From NCBI GenBank assembly GCA_020426005.1, contig JAGQQW010000011.1:1-53562 (forward strand): DNA of 53,562 bases, read 5' to 3'. The notes below the pieces were generated by a model. That model was given only the letters and a program-made list of their open reading frames with translations. It ran no database searches and was not told where the DNA came from. Below, piece by piece: positions 41,685-51,722 of the stretch (positions are counted from its first letter, which is position 1; the number at the start of each line of letters is the position of its first letter). The translations under genes were made by a program, and so were the position numbers. Source of the stretch: Planctomycetota bacterium (GTDB lineage Bacteria; Planctomycetota; UBA1135; GCA-002748355).

Positions 41685-44093
41685 ATGACTGCACGAGCCT
41701 CGTTCTTACTCCTGACCCTCTGCGGTGCGCTGCTGCTCGGCGGGGCGTCGGCTCAGATTCCCGACTTCGGAGGCGCGGGTGCGGAAGAACGCGTCACGTT
41801 GCGCTCGGAGGTCACGCCGAAGACGGCTCGACCCGGGGAGGTCGTCACCGTCGTCCATCGTGCGACGATCGCGCCCGGATGGCACGTCTACGGGCGGCTC
41901 GAGGAGAACGGACAGCCGACGTCGATCACGATCAGCGAGCTGGGTGGTCTCGTGGCCTTCGGTCCGCCAGTGCTACCGATCGGCGAAGTGCACGAGTCCT
42001 ACGGGATGCAGAGCTACTACGTCGAGTTCGAGGCGGAGTTGCGTCAGCGCTTTTTCGTGCCCTTCGACGCCAAGCCGGGTGACATCGAGCTCAAAGGTCT
42101 CGTCGACTACACGGCCTGCGATGCCAACAGTTGTGATCCGCCGGCGCAGACGCCGTTCACCGTCGCACTCACGATCGAACAGGGCGCGGCGCGCGACGAG
42201 TACGCGCGCAAGAAGGCCGAGGTGCTCTTCGTCGGCATCGAGAAGGGCACGCGCCGAGGCGAGAGTGGTGCGATCGTCGTGCAGTTCGATGTCATGCCCG
42301 GCTATCACATGTACGGGTCCAAGGAGACCGGTGGCGTCGCGACCGCCGTGACCGTGACCAACGCGGAGGCTCTCGCGTCCAAAGGCTTGAAGTTCGGTGC
42401 TGCCGCGGTTCCCGCAGGCGATCCCAACGATGCGAACGGGTTCGTCACCTACGACCTGCACGATCAGTTCGAGATTCGAATTCCGTTCACGGTCGCGAAG
42501 GACGCCAAGGGCGGGTCGTTCGAACCCGTGATCAAGATCGACTATCAGGTTTGTGACGAGAAGAGTTGCGATCTCCCTACGGCGATCGAACTGAAGACAG
42601 CGTTCCCGATCGAAGGCGGCGACGCGCGTGAGGACCGGTTGCCGGCAGCCGGTGTCGGGGCAACAGGCGGTTCCGGAAGCGGGAACACGGCGTCGAATGG
42701 ATCGCAGCACGATGGCTCTGTCGCGGACGATGACACGCAACCCGCAGTGAAGTCGAGCGGCAGCCTTGCCGACGCTGGTCTCTGGCAGCTCATCCTGCTT
42801 GCGATCGGTGGTGGGCTCTTCGCACTCGCGATGCCCTGCACCTATCCGATGATTCCGATCACGATCAGCTTCTTCACGAAGCAGGCGGATGCGCGAGGTG
42901 GGAAGGTCCTGCCGCTCGCGTTGCTCTACGGGGCTGGCATCGTCCTGATGTTCGTCGTGATCGGCGCTGCGCTCGGCAACGTCATCGTGCCGTTCGCATC
43001 GCACTGGATCACCAATCTCGTGATCGGCGTGTTCTTCCTCGTCTTCGCTTTGTCGTTGTTCGGACTGATCAACCTGCAGCCGCCGCGCTTCCTGATGAAC
43101 GCGACGGGCAAAGCGTCCACACATGGTGGGGCACTCGGCGTCTTTCTGATGGGCGCGACTCTCGTCATCTCGTCGTTCACATGCACGGCGCCGTTCGTTG
43201 GGAACATTCTGGCTGTCGGTGCCCAGGGCGGTGTCCAGTCCGCGATGTTGGGTATGGGGATTTTCGGGTTGACGATGGCTGTGCCCTTCGTCGGCTTGGC
43301 ATTGGTTCCGGGCGCGATCGCATCGATGCCGAGCAGTGGTCAGTGGATGAACACGCTCAAGGTCTTCCTCGGCTTCGTCGAAGTTGCCGCCGCGCTGAAA
43401 TTCCTGAGCAACGTCGAACTCGTGCTCGGGCTCGAGGCCTTGCCGCGCGAGCACTTCTTGTTCCTCTGGGCAGGGATCTTCGTCATCGCTGCGATCTTCC
43501 TGCTTGGCATGATTCGCTTCAAAGGCGAGTCGGGTGAGATCGGACCTGGTCGACTACTCGGCGGGTTGATCGTGGCTCTGCTCGCGATGTACTTCGCGAC
43601 GGGTGCGTTCGGTAATCGACTGGATTGGGTCATGGAGTCCATCGCTCCGCCTTACTCGAAGCGCATGGCATGGGCAGGCAGCGATCAGGAAGGTGGCAGC
43701 GGCGAGTCCAAGCTCGCTTGGACCATCGTCAAGGACGACTTCGATGGGGCGAAGGCGCTTGCCGTCGAGGACGACAAGCTGGTCTTCCTCAACATCACGG
43801 GCGTGACCTGAACGAACTGTCGAGGAATGGAAACTACGGTTTTCATTCGCCCGGAGGTCTCCGGGCTCTTGGCCAAGACAATCGAAGCGCGATTGCACGC
43901 GGACTTGCCGGGCTTGCCGACGCGCGACCGGATCCTCGAGGTGCAGGAGCAGTTCGCGGGCGTCAAGACGCTGCCCGTCTACGTGATCCTGGATCCATCG
44001 ACCGAGCAGGTCCTCGGACGATTGGACGGCGCGACATCCACCGAAGGGTTCCGCACCTGGCTCGAAGAGTCGATCGCAGCTCACGCGAAGTGA
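41685..44093 (+). CDS. DsbD-family thiol:disulfide interchange selenoprotein (Sec at UGA 43809-43811)
   Basis: Read through one in-frame TGA, this is an 802-residue DsbD that carries reducing power across the inner membrane to periplasmic thiols. The signal peptide is about 1-23. Two tandem DsbD N-terminal-type domains follow (about 35-165 and 180-310), each with a CxxxxC motif: Cys145/Cys150 and Cys290/Cys295. A membrane domain of about eight helices (about 365-640) has Cys385 (MPCTYPM) and Cys500 (FTCTAPF). The C-terminal thioredoxin domain (about 685-802) has FLNITGVT, Sec709, TNC (Cys712) and a cis-Pro (TLPVY). Homologous DsbDs have C where the UGA falls. Ordinary ORF calling would split it into 41685-43811 and 43827-44093. 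Two N-terminal domains are unusual. It has a leaderless-type promoter. Confidence 0.9.
43814..43842 (+). promoter_or_regulatory. Possible bacterial SECIS hairpin after UGA 43809
   Basis: GAACTGT (43814-43820) pairs over 7 bp, with two G-U pairs, to ACGGTTT (43836-43842). Inside, AG pairs with CT, leaving an apical loop GAATGGAAA that contains GG, 18 nt after the UGA. Geometry and the loop G pair fit the bacterial SECIS consensus. Confidence 0.55.
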
Positions 44094-44106
44094 CGCCGCC
44101 GCCCGA

Positions 44107-44694
44107 TCACTCGATCGGCGTGTAGCAGAGGTCGCACCACTTCTTCTCGTAGCAATCCGCTTCGAGGGGGAAGAACGCGTGGCAGCCGTCCATCTCGCCG
44201 CCGTAGACGTGGATCGTCACGGAGGGCGCCTCGCGGGCGTTCTCGATGACGTGATAGTCGCGCGGGGGGATCAGGGCGCCGGCATTTCCCTTCTCGGCGA
44301 AGACGACGTCCTCGGCGCGGAACCGCGCGGTCGTCTCGGTTTCTTCGAGGCGGTCGTACGAAGTGACTTTGATGCGGCCGTCGTAGACGCATTCGACACA
44401 CCACTTGCCCGCGTGGTCGTGGATCGGCGTGCCCTGTCCCGTGCCCCAGACCATGATGACGATCGCGAAGAGGTTGTCGGGACACTTGGCGAGCAGGCGT
44501 CGGGCATAGCGATCCGACGCGGGACGCACGAGCTCTCGCGGTAGTTCGAGTCCGCCGTCGACGATCTCCTCGCACAGAGCCGCCTTGACGCCTGCGCAGG
44601 TGGCCTCGATGTCGTTCAGCTTGGCAGCGGCAGCCACGCGGTCGAGCAAGCGACGGATGGGGGGAGCGAAGGTCGGATCCGGAGACGTCGTCAT
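44107..44694 (-). CDS. Cysteine dioxygenase type I
   Basis: This is a 195-residue cupin that oxidises L-cysteine to cysteine sulfinate with Fe(II) and O2 in the cytoplasm. The three iron ligands are His92 and His94 (IHDHAGKWC) and His148 (YHVIEN). The substrate-binding Arg is probably Arg65 (YARR). Cys99 and Tyr164 (HVYGG) align with the mammalian pair that forms the Cys-Tyr thioether; most bacterial enzymes have Gly at the Cys position. The gene converges on the seleno-DsbD gene with a 13-nt gap. The C-terminus has a further Cys cluster (DCYEKKWCDLC). 3-Mercaptopropionate dioxygenase is an alternative but less likely because of the Arg and Cys. Confidence 0.92.
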   Translation of the reverse strand: MTTSPDPTFAPPIRRLLDRVAAAAKLNDIEATCAGVKAALCEEIVDGGLELPRELVRPASDRYARRLLAKCPDNLFAIVIMVWGTGQGTPIHDHAGKWCVECVYDGRIKVTSYDRLEETETTARFRAEDVVFAEKGNAGALIPPRDYHVIENAREAPSVTIHVYGGEMDGCHAFFPLEADCYEKKWCDLCYTPIE

Positions 44695-44703
44695 GGCATT
44701 CGG

Positions 44704-44712
44704 ATCCTAGCA
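44704..44712 (-). promoter_or_regulatory. Extended -10 element (TGCTAGGAT) before the cysteine dioxygenase gene
   Basis: On the minus strand TGCTAGGAT ends 9 nt before the ATG at 44694. It shares the TGCTA core with the elements before 34427, 38652, 41685 and 46238. No Shine-Dalgarno sequence is evident, so a leaderless mRNA is likely. Confidence 0.42.
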
Positions 44713-44808
44713 GCTCGGATTCTCTTCACGATTCGTGAGCCGTTTTTCGTCGCCTCGTTGCCTTCTTTCTGGCGGCCGTCCTCGCGGCCATGTTCATGGA
44801 GGAAGGTG

Positions 44809-45558
44809 ATGTTGGGGAAGGGACGAGTCACGTGCCTGGCGGTGAGCTTGGCATCGTTGTCGGGTGGTCTCGTGGGGTATTGCCTCATCGGCTATCTGGT
44901 GCATTGCGAGCACGCGGCGGTCGCGGCGCGACAACCGAAGCCGATGCTCGGCAAGGTCTTGGGAATTTCGGCGAAGGACTCCGTGCGTGGATCCCCGGGA
45001 GGCGACAGCGCGAACCGTCGGGAGGCGCCTCGATCGGCGTCCGATCTCGGTCGCGACGGATCCATCGTCGAGACACTCTTCGAAGACGATGGTCTCGCTG
45101 CGGTTCTCGAGCGGGAACTCGAACGAGGCGGCTTCGATCCCGAAGAGGTGCAGCGTTGCTCGAGCGATGCCAAGGAGGCTTTGGCAGAGTTGCGGGCCAC
45201 GTGGCAAGCGGAGGTCGCGCGCGACCGGGTCAACCCTCTAATCGCCGCATACGGGGATCTGTGGTTCGAGCTGCTGCCGCGACTCGAAGCCGCGACTCGC
45301 GACGGTCAGGTCACGATCGGCATCACGCGGCGGGAGTCGCCGCGGCGGTCCGCGTCCTTCCGGATCCAACCCGGGAGTCCCGACCACATCCTGCAAGTCG
45401 AGACACGGCCGGCGAGCATCGAAGTGCGACTTCTCGATGCGGCCGCGCTCCCCGAGCTCGTGGCGCCCGTTCGTGAGGCTCTCGCTCCACTCTTCGCTCG
45501 CGCACTGCAACCAGCAACAACGGGACGCACGCACGAAGACGAGGAGGTGCAGCGATGA
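44809..45558 (+). CDS. Membrane-anchored protein of unknown function
   Basis: This is a 249-residue protein with one N-terminal membrane segment (about 8-30; LAVSLASLSGGLVGYCLIGY) and a soluble C-terminal portion (about 60-249) of mixed helix and strand without recognisable family. Helices rich in Glu and Leu (DDGLAAVLERELERGGFDPE) are followed by VTIGITRRESPRRSASFRI and an alpha/beta end. GGAGGAAGG precedes the ATG at 44809 by a few bases, which fixes the start against an upstream opening at 44758. Its stop overlaps the next ATG by 4 nt, so it is coupled to the 45555 gene. The function is unknown. Confidence 0.7.
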   Translation: MLGKGRVTCLAVSLASLSGGLVGYCLIGYLVHCEHAAVAARQPKPMLGKVLGISAKDSVRGSPGGDSANRREAPRSASDLGRDGSIVETLFEDDGLAAVLERELERGGFDPEEVQRCSSDAKEALAELRATWQAEVARDRVNPLIAAYGDLWFELLPRLEAATRDGQVTIGITRRESPRRSASFRIQPGSPDHILQVETRPASIEVRLLDAAALPELVAPVREALAPLFARALQPATTGRTHEDEEVQR

Positions 45559-46262
45559 TCGTCTGGTCGATCCATCGGGCGGCGATGGCAGCGCTGATGA
45601 GCTGCCTGGCTTTCGCCGTACCGGGCTCGCTCTCGACTGCCGCCGGGTCCGTTCTGCGCGACGACGACCCCGTGAAGCGCATTGCGCCGTGTCGTGGCTG
45701 CATCCTGAGCGGTGAGTCGGCGCACGACTATCAGCGCGGTGTGCGGATTCGCTATCAGCCGGGCTTCGAGAACGACGCCCTCGTGTTCTTCGCCGGGGTC
45801 GTCGGTCGTTCCGGAAACTGCCGTCTCATCGCAGCCAACTGTCTGGACGTGGCTCCGTGCATGGCGTCGGAGATCGCGGCGATCCACAACTCCTCGACAT
45901 CGAGTCTCTGGTTTCGAGCGGGTCCCGAGTTCGTGCGCACGCCGTTCGCGCCCGAGCCCGACGAGGAGGGGTTCGTAGAGATCAAGCCGGGCAGGATCGC
46001 TGTCTACCGGACGCGCGAGCACGCGCTCTACTGCAACGATATCGACGTCTACCGTCGCCTCGACGTCCGGACGGCCAAGAACGGTCGCCTCGTCGTGAGT
46101 ATCGAGTGGAGCGCGCGATGCTCGCCTTGCAACGAACTCCTGACGGGGGACACTAGCCATTCGGAACGGGGAGCAGACGACGATTTCACGCAGGCAGCGT
46201 CTGCCAGACGATTCACCGGACTGCTAACGTCGCGCACATGTTGGAGCCGTGGCCGGAACTGA
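45555..46262 (+). CDS. Exported cysteine-containing protein of unknown function
   Basis: This is a 235-residue protein with an N-terminal hydrophobic segment (about 8-30) that looks like a signal peptide. Several Cys occur in pairs (APCRGC; NCRLIAANC; PC; YC; RCSPC), suggesting disulfides in the envelope or a metal site. No family was recognised. It is coupled to the preceding gene by ATGA. Its 3' end overlaps the start of the NUDIX gene by 25 nt in another frame; the last 40 residues (after SIEWSARCSPC) look less protein-like. A frameshift or a later stop is possible. Confidence 0.6.
   Translation: MIVWSIHRAAMAALMSCLAFAVPGSLSTAAGSVLRDDDPVKRIAPCRGCILSGESAHDYQRGVRIRYQPGFENDALVFFAGVVGRSGNCRLIAANCLDVAPCMASEIAAIHNSSTSSLWFRAGPEFVRTPFAPEPDEEGFVEIKPGRIAVYRTREHALYCNDIDVYRRLDVRTAKNGRLVVSIEWSARCSPCNELLTGDTSHSERGADDDFTQAASARRFTGLLTSRTCWSRGRN
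46222..46230 (+). promoter_or_regulatory. Extended -10 element (TGCTAACGT) before the NUDIX gene
   Basis: TGCTAACGT ends 7 nt before the ATG at 46238, inside the 3' end of the previous gene. No Shine-Dalgarno sequence is visible. It shares the TGCTAnnnT pattern with the elements before 34427, 38652, 41685 and 44694. Confidence 0.42.
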
Positions 46263-46798
46263 GCCGACGAACCCTCACGAAGCTCGCGTCCTTCGAAGTC
46301 GTCGAGGCGAGGCGTCGCTCACCTCGTACGCAGAAGGAGCACGGTTTCTTCCTCGTCGGCTGCAAGGATTGGGTCAACGTCGTTCCGTTCACGGACGAAG
46401 GCAAGCTCGTCTTGGTCCGCCAGTATCGGCACGGCAGCAATGACTTCACGCTCGAGCTTCCTGGTGGAGCGATCGACGAGGGAGAAGACATGCTCGTGGC
46501 AGCAGCGCGTGAGTTGCGCGAAGAGTCCGGCTACGAAGGTAGCGAGCTCTCCCTCATCGGCAGCGTCAATCCCAACCCGGCGATCATGACCAATCGTTGT
46601 GGAACCGTCCTCGCGCGCGGATGCAAACGAGTCGGCGATCTGATCCCCGACCCGGGCGAAGATCTGGAAGTCGTCGAGTTGTCACGCAGCGAGTTGCGCA
46701 CTGCGATTCGCGCGGGCGAGACGGATCACGCGCTCGTCCTCGCGGCGTTCGTGTTCTTGGAGCTCCATGACGGCCCCGAGTCCGTGTTCTCCGAATAG
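46238..46798 (+). CDS. NUDIX hydrolase, ADP-ribose pyrophosphatase type
   Basis: This is a 186-residue cytoplasmic hydrolase of nucleoside diphosphate derivatives. The Nudix box runs from GGAIDEGEDMLVAAAR into ELREESGY, matching GX5EX7REUXEEXGU. The preceding RQYRHGSNDFTLELPGG is typical of ADP-sugar/ADP-ribose pyrophosphatases. NPNPAIMTNRCGTVLA follows the box. The substrate could be ADP-ribose or ADP-glucose-like. The ATG 46238 lies inside the 3' end of the preceding gene. The next gene starts 9 nt after its stop. Confidence 0.92.
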   Translation: MLEPWPELSRRTLTKLASFEVVEARRRSPRTQKEHGFFLVGCKDWVNVVPFTDEGKLVLVRQYRHGSNDFTLELPGGAIDEGEDMLVAAARELREESGYEGSELSLIGSVNPNPAIMTNRCGTVLARGCKRVGDLIPDPGEDLEVVELSRSELRTAIRAGETDHALVLAAFVFLELHDGPESVFSE

Positions 46799-46807
46799 GG
46801 CATCGGC

Positions 46808-49104
<2,297 letters not shown>

Positions 49105-49108
<4 letters not shown>

Positions 49109-50106
49109 GCTCGTTCCGCACCAGTATGGCGAGCAGTGACGCAGGCGCTGGCTTCTTGTTGTGTCCCGGGCGTGGCTCGTACGGGCGCGAAGAGCTCGGT
49201 ACCCTCGTCGATCTCGTGACCGAACTCGGAAGCGAGGGGGCCGCGCTCGTGGCGGATCTCGAGACGATGCGCGCCGAGTTGCTGCCGGATCAACCCGGTT
49301 TGCTCGAGCTCGATCAATCCGCTTCGTTCAAACCTGCACACATGCTGCCCGGCATGCGCGCGTCGCCGTTGATCTACGCGTGCACCGTCCTCGACGCGCG
49401 ACGAGCGATGCGCTCGTGCGAGCCTGTGCTCGTCGGGGGCAACTCCCTCGGCTTCTACTCGGCGCTGGTCGTGAGTGGTGCGCTTGCGCCGGTCGATGGA
49501 ATGCGGCTCGTCGCGACCATGGCGCGCCTCCAAGAGGATGGACCTGAAGGCGGGCAAGTTTTGTGGACCTTGCTCGACGACGAATGGCGCGTCTTGCCCG
49601 AACGGTCTTCCGAGGTCGAAGCCGTACTCGCGGGGATTCGCAGCGAGGGGCACCGGGTCGACCTGTCGATCCGTCTCGGTGGGCACGTCGTTCTCGCCGG
49701 TGATGAGCCCGCGACCAAGCTCTTGCTCGAGCGGCTGCCGAAGGTCGTGCTCGGTAAGCGCGAGTTTCCGTTCCGCTTGCCGTTCCACGGTCCGTTCCAC
49801 ACGGACCTGTTGACCGACGTCGCCGTACGCGCAGAGCGCGCACTCGAGGACCTACCGATGTCCGAGCCGCGCATCCCGCTCGTGGATGGTCGCGGTCATG
49901 TCTGGCGTCCGTCGTCGACGGATGTCGAGGCGCTGTTCGCCTATACCGTCGGCACCCAGGTCACGTCGACGTTCGACCTGACGACTGCGTTGCGGGTTGC
50001 CCTCCTCGACTACGCTCCGGACACGACGCATTTGCTCGCTCCGGGATCGTCGCTGCGAGCACCGCTCGGTCACGTTCAAGCGATGCTCGGCCTTGCAGCG
50101 TGTTGA
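49105..50106 (+). CDS. FabD-like acyltransferase coupled to the E1 gene
   Basis: This is a 333-residue protein of the malonyl-CoA:ACP transacylase fold. The nucleophile Ser114 is in GGNSLGFYSA, an uncommon GxSxG variant with Asn in place of His (usual GHSLG). The catalytic His232 is in GPFHTDLL, as in FHS motifs. PGRGSYGREE near the N-terminus resembles the PGQGSQ start of the fold. It would transfer an acyl group from CoA to an acyl carrier protein or other pantetheine carrier. Translational coupling to the E1 suggests a shared acyl-CoA or carrier step, for instance priming branched-chain lipid synthesis; that is inference. The ATG is 49105; the longer in-frame opening overlaps the E1 gene. 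Confidence 0.8.
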
Positions 50107-50141
50107 AAAATCAGACATACACCGAGCACGCGCGGTGAGCG

Positions 50142-51722
50142 TTACTTCGCGAACTCGGCAGCTTCGACGTACTTCCAAGGAAGTGGATCGATGTCGTGCG
50201 CGAGTAGGTAGAGGCGAACGGCCTCGAGCATGTCCTTCTCGTTGCCCGTTGCTTCCGTCATCTTGCCTTTGACGTAGTAGAACTCGGCCTCGAGGGGGTC
50301 GAGCTGGATCGCTTTGTCGATCATCTCGAACGCACGCTTGCGTTCGCCAGGCTTCGTCAGGAGTTGCGCATACGCCGCATAGGTGAACGGGGACTGTGCA
50401 CCTTTCTCGACGGCCTGGGAGAGCATGTCCTTCGCTTCTTTGTGCTTACCCATCGTGCGGAGCTTGCGGCCCGCCTGCTCGAGACCGTCGACCTCGTCGA
50501 TCTTGACGTTCTTCAAGAAGTCGTACCACTCGCGCTCGAGCGTCTCGAGCACTTCGTGACCGAGGTACTTGAGCAACATCTCCTTGATGGTCTCGGTCTC
50601 GACGGTTTTGAAGGGCCCTTCGTACGAACGCTTGATGCCGCGCTTGTGCGCGAGATCGAGCCAGAGTTTCTTCCACTTCTTCTCGTACTTCGGCGTTTGC
50701 ATGAGGAAGTAGACGAAACTCCAACCCCACGTGTAGGAGCGGTAGCTGCTGGACCCGATCAGATCCTCGAGCTTCATCCACTTGTCGTCCTGCATTTCGT
50801 ACAGGATCTCGGCGAAGCGGCCGGCCTGTACTCGACCGATCTCCATCGCCTTCTTCTCCGCGTCCCACTTGCTCGCACCGTAGTACTCAGCCATCGGTTC
50901 TTCGATCCAATGCGGATAGCGGAACGGGCCGTCGATCATGTCGACGAGCATGTGGTTCGCTTCGTGGAACAGCACGTCGATCGTGAAGTCCGGGTCCGTG
51001 CGGTCCCAGAAGACGTGCAGCTGTTTCGAAACCGGATGGTACCAACCGACGATGCCGCCGCTCGCGCCGGAGATCTGCGAGAAGTCTCCGTGGTCCGCAT
51101 AGAAGTTGATCGTCGGTTTGACCTTGCCCTGGGGACGCTTGCCCCAGTATTTGAGGAAGGTCTTGTGATAGACCTCCATCAACTCCTTGAGGTTGTCGAA
51201 GAGTTCGTCCGGCAGGTTGTGCTCGAACTTGAAGTCCTTCGTCTCGACGGAGATGTGCGCGCCCCAAGCCTTGCGTTCTTGCTGCTTGTCGATGCGCTCG
51301 GTCAGCTCCTTCTGCAGCTTCTCCATGCGCCGCGCGGCTGCGTCCTTCGTTAGCCACTTGCCTTGGAAGTTGACCATCCCCTTGGCGATCAACTCCTTCT
51401 CCTTGTCGTTCGCGGGCACGTATTCGACTTCGCTCTTGGACGGGAGCATGTCGCGGATCATCGAGCTCGGCACGGTGATGATGCCGTGTTCGTAGTGGAT
51501 CCGAGCGCCCTCCTTCGTGCGGACGACCGGCACTCCGAAGACGAAGCGTCCGTCGTTGAGCGACAGAGCGCCGGGCTCGAGGGACTCTCCGGGCGTCGCT
51601 GCAGGCTCGGCGGCTTGGGCATCGCCCTGAGCCATCGCGTGCGTCGGCATCGCGATCGATGCAGCACCGAGCAGCACGAGTGTCCAACCGAGAACGTTGG
51701 CGGAGGAACTCGTGCCGATCAT
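50142..51722 (-). CDS. Secreted DUF1570-like gluzincin metalloprotein with C-terminal TPRs
   Basis: This is a 526-residue exported protein. The signal peptide is about 1-31 (ends AMAQ). A K/E-rich helical region lies at about 105-150. The peptidase-like domain (about 165-400) has HEANH (His253, Glu254, His257), a zinc-binding HEXXH motif, followed by PHWIEEPMAEYYG, where the third ligand Glu probably lies. The C-terminal 110 residues contain TPR-type repeats (AYAQLLTKPGERKRAFEMID and a following pair). DUF1570 proteins are a common planctomycete family; the substrate is unknown. It overlaps the stop of the upstream gene by 4 nt, so the two are coupled. Confidence 0.82.
   Translation of the reverse strand: MIGTSSSANVLGWTLVLLGAASIAMPTHAMAQGDAQAAEPAATPGESLEPGALSLNDGRFVFGVPVVRTKEGARIHYEHGIITVPSSMIRDMLPSKSEVEYVPANDKEKELIAKGMVNFQGKWLTKDAAARRMEKLQKELTERIDKQQERKAWGAHISVETKDFKFEHNLPDELFDNLKELMEVYHKTFLKYWGKRPQGKVKPTINFYADHGDFSQISGASGGIVGWYHPVSKQLHVFWDRTDPDFTIDVLFHEANHMLVDMIDGPFRYPHWIEEPMAEYYGASKWDAEKKAMEIGRVQAGRFAEILYEMQDDKWMKLEDLIGSSSYRSYTWGWSFVYFLMQTPKYEKKWKKLWLDLAHKRGIKRSYEGPFKTVETETIKEMLLKYLGHEVLETLEREWYDFLKNVKIDEVDGLEQAGRKLRTMGKHKEAKDMLSQAVEKGAQSPFTYAAYAQLLTKPGERKRAFEMIDKAIQLDPLEAEFYYVKGKMTEATGNEKDMLEAVRLYLLAHDIDPLPWKYVEAAEFAK

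Noticed and set aside
43827..44093. A separate 88-residue protein starting at ATG 43827
   Set aside because: It is in the same frame as the DsbD gene and supplies the missing part of its thioredoxin domain; the intervening codons TNCRG complete the UxxC motif. A Sec readthrough explains it better.
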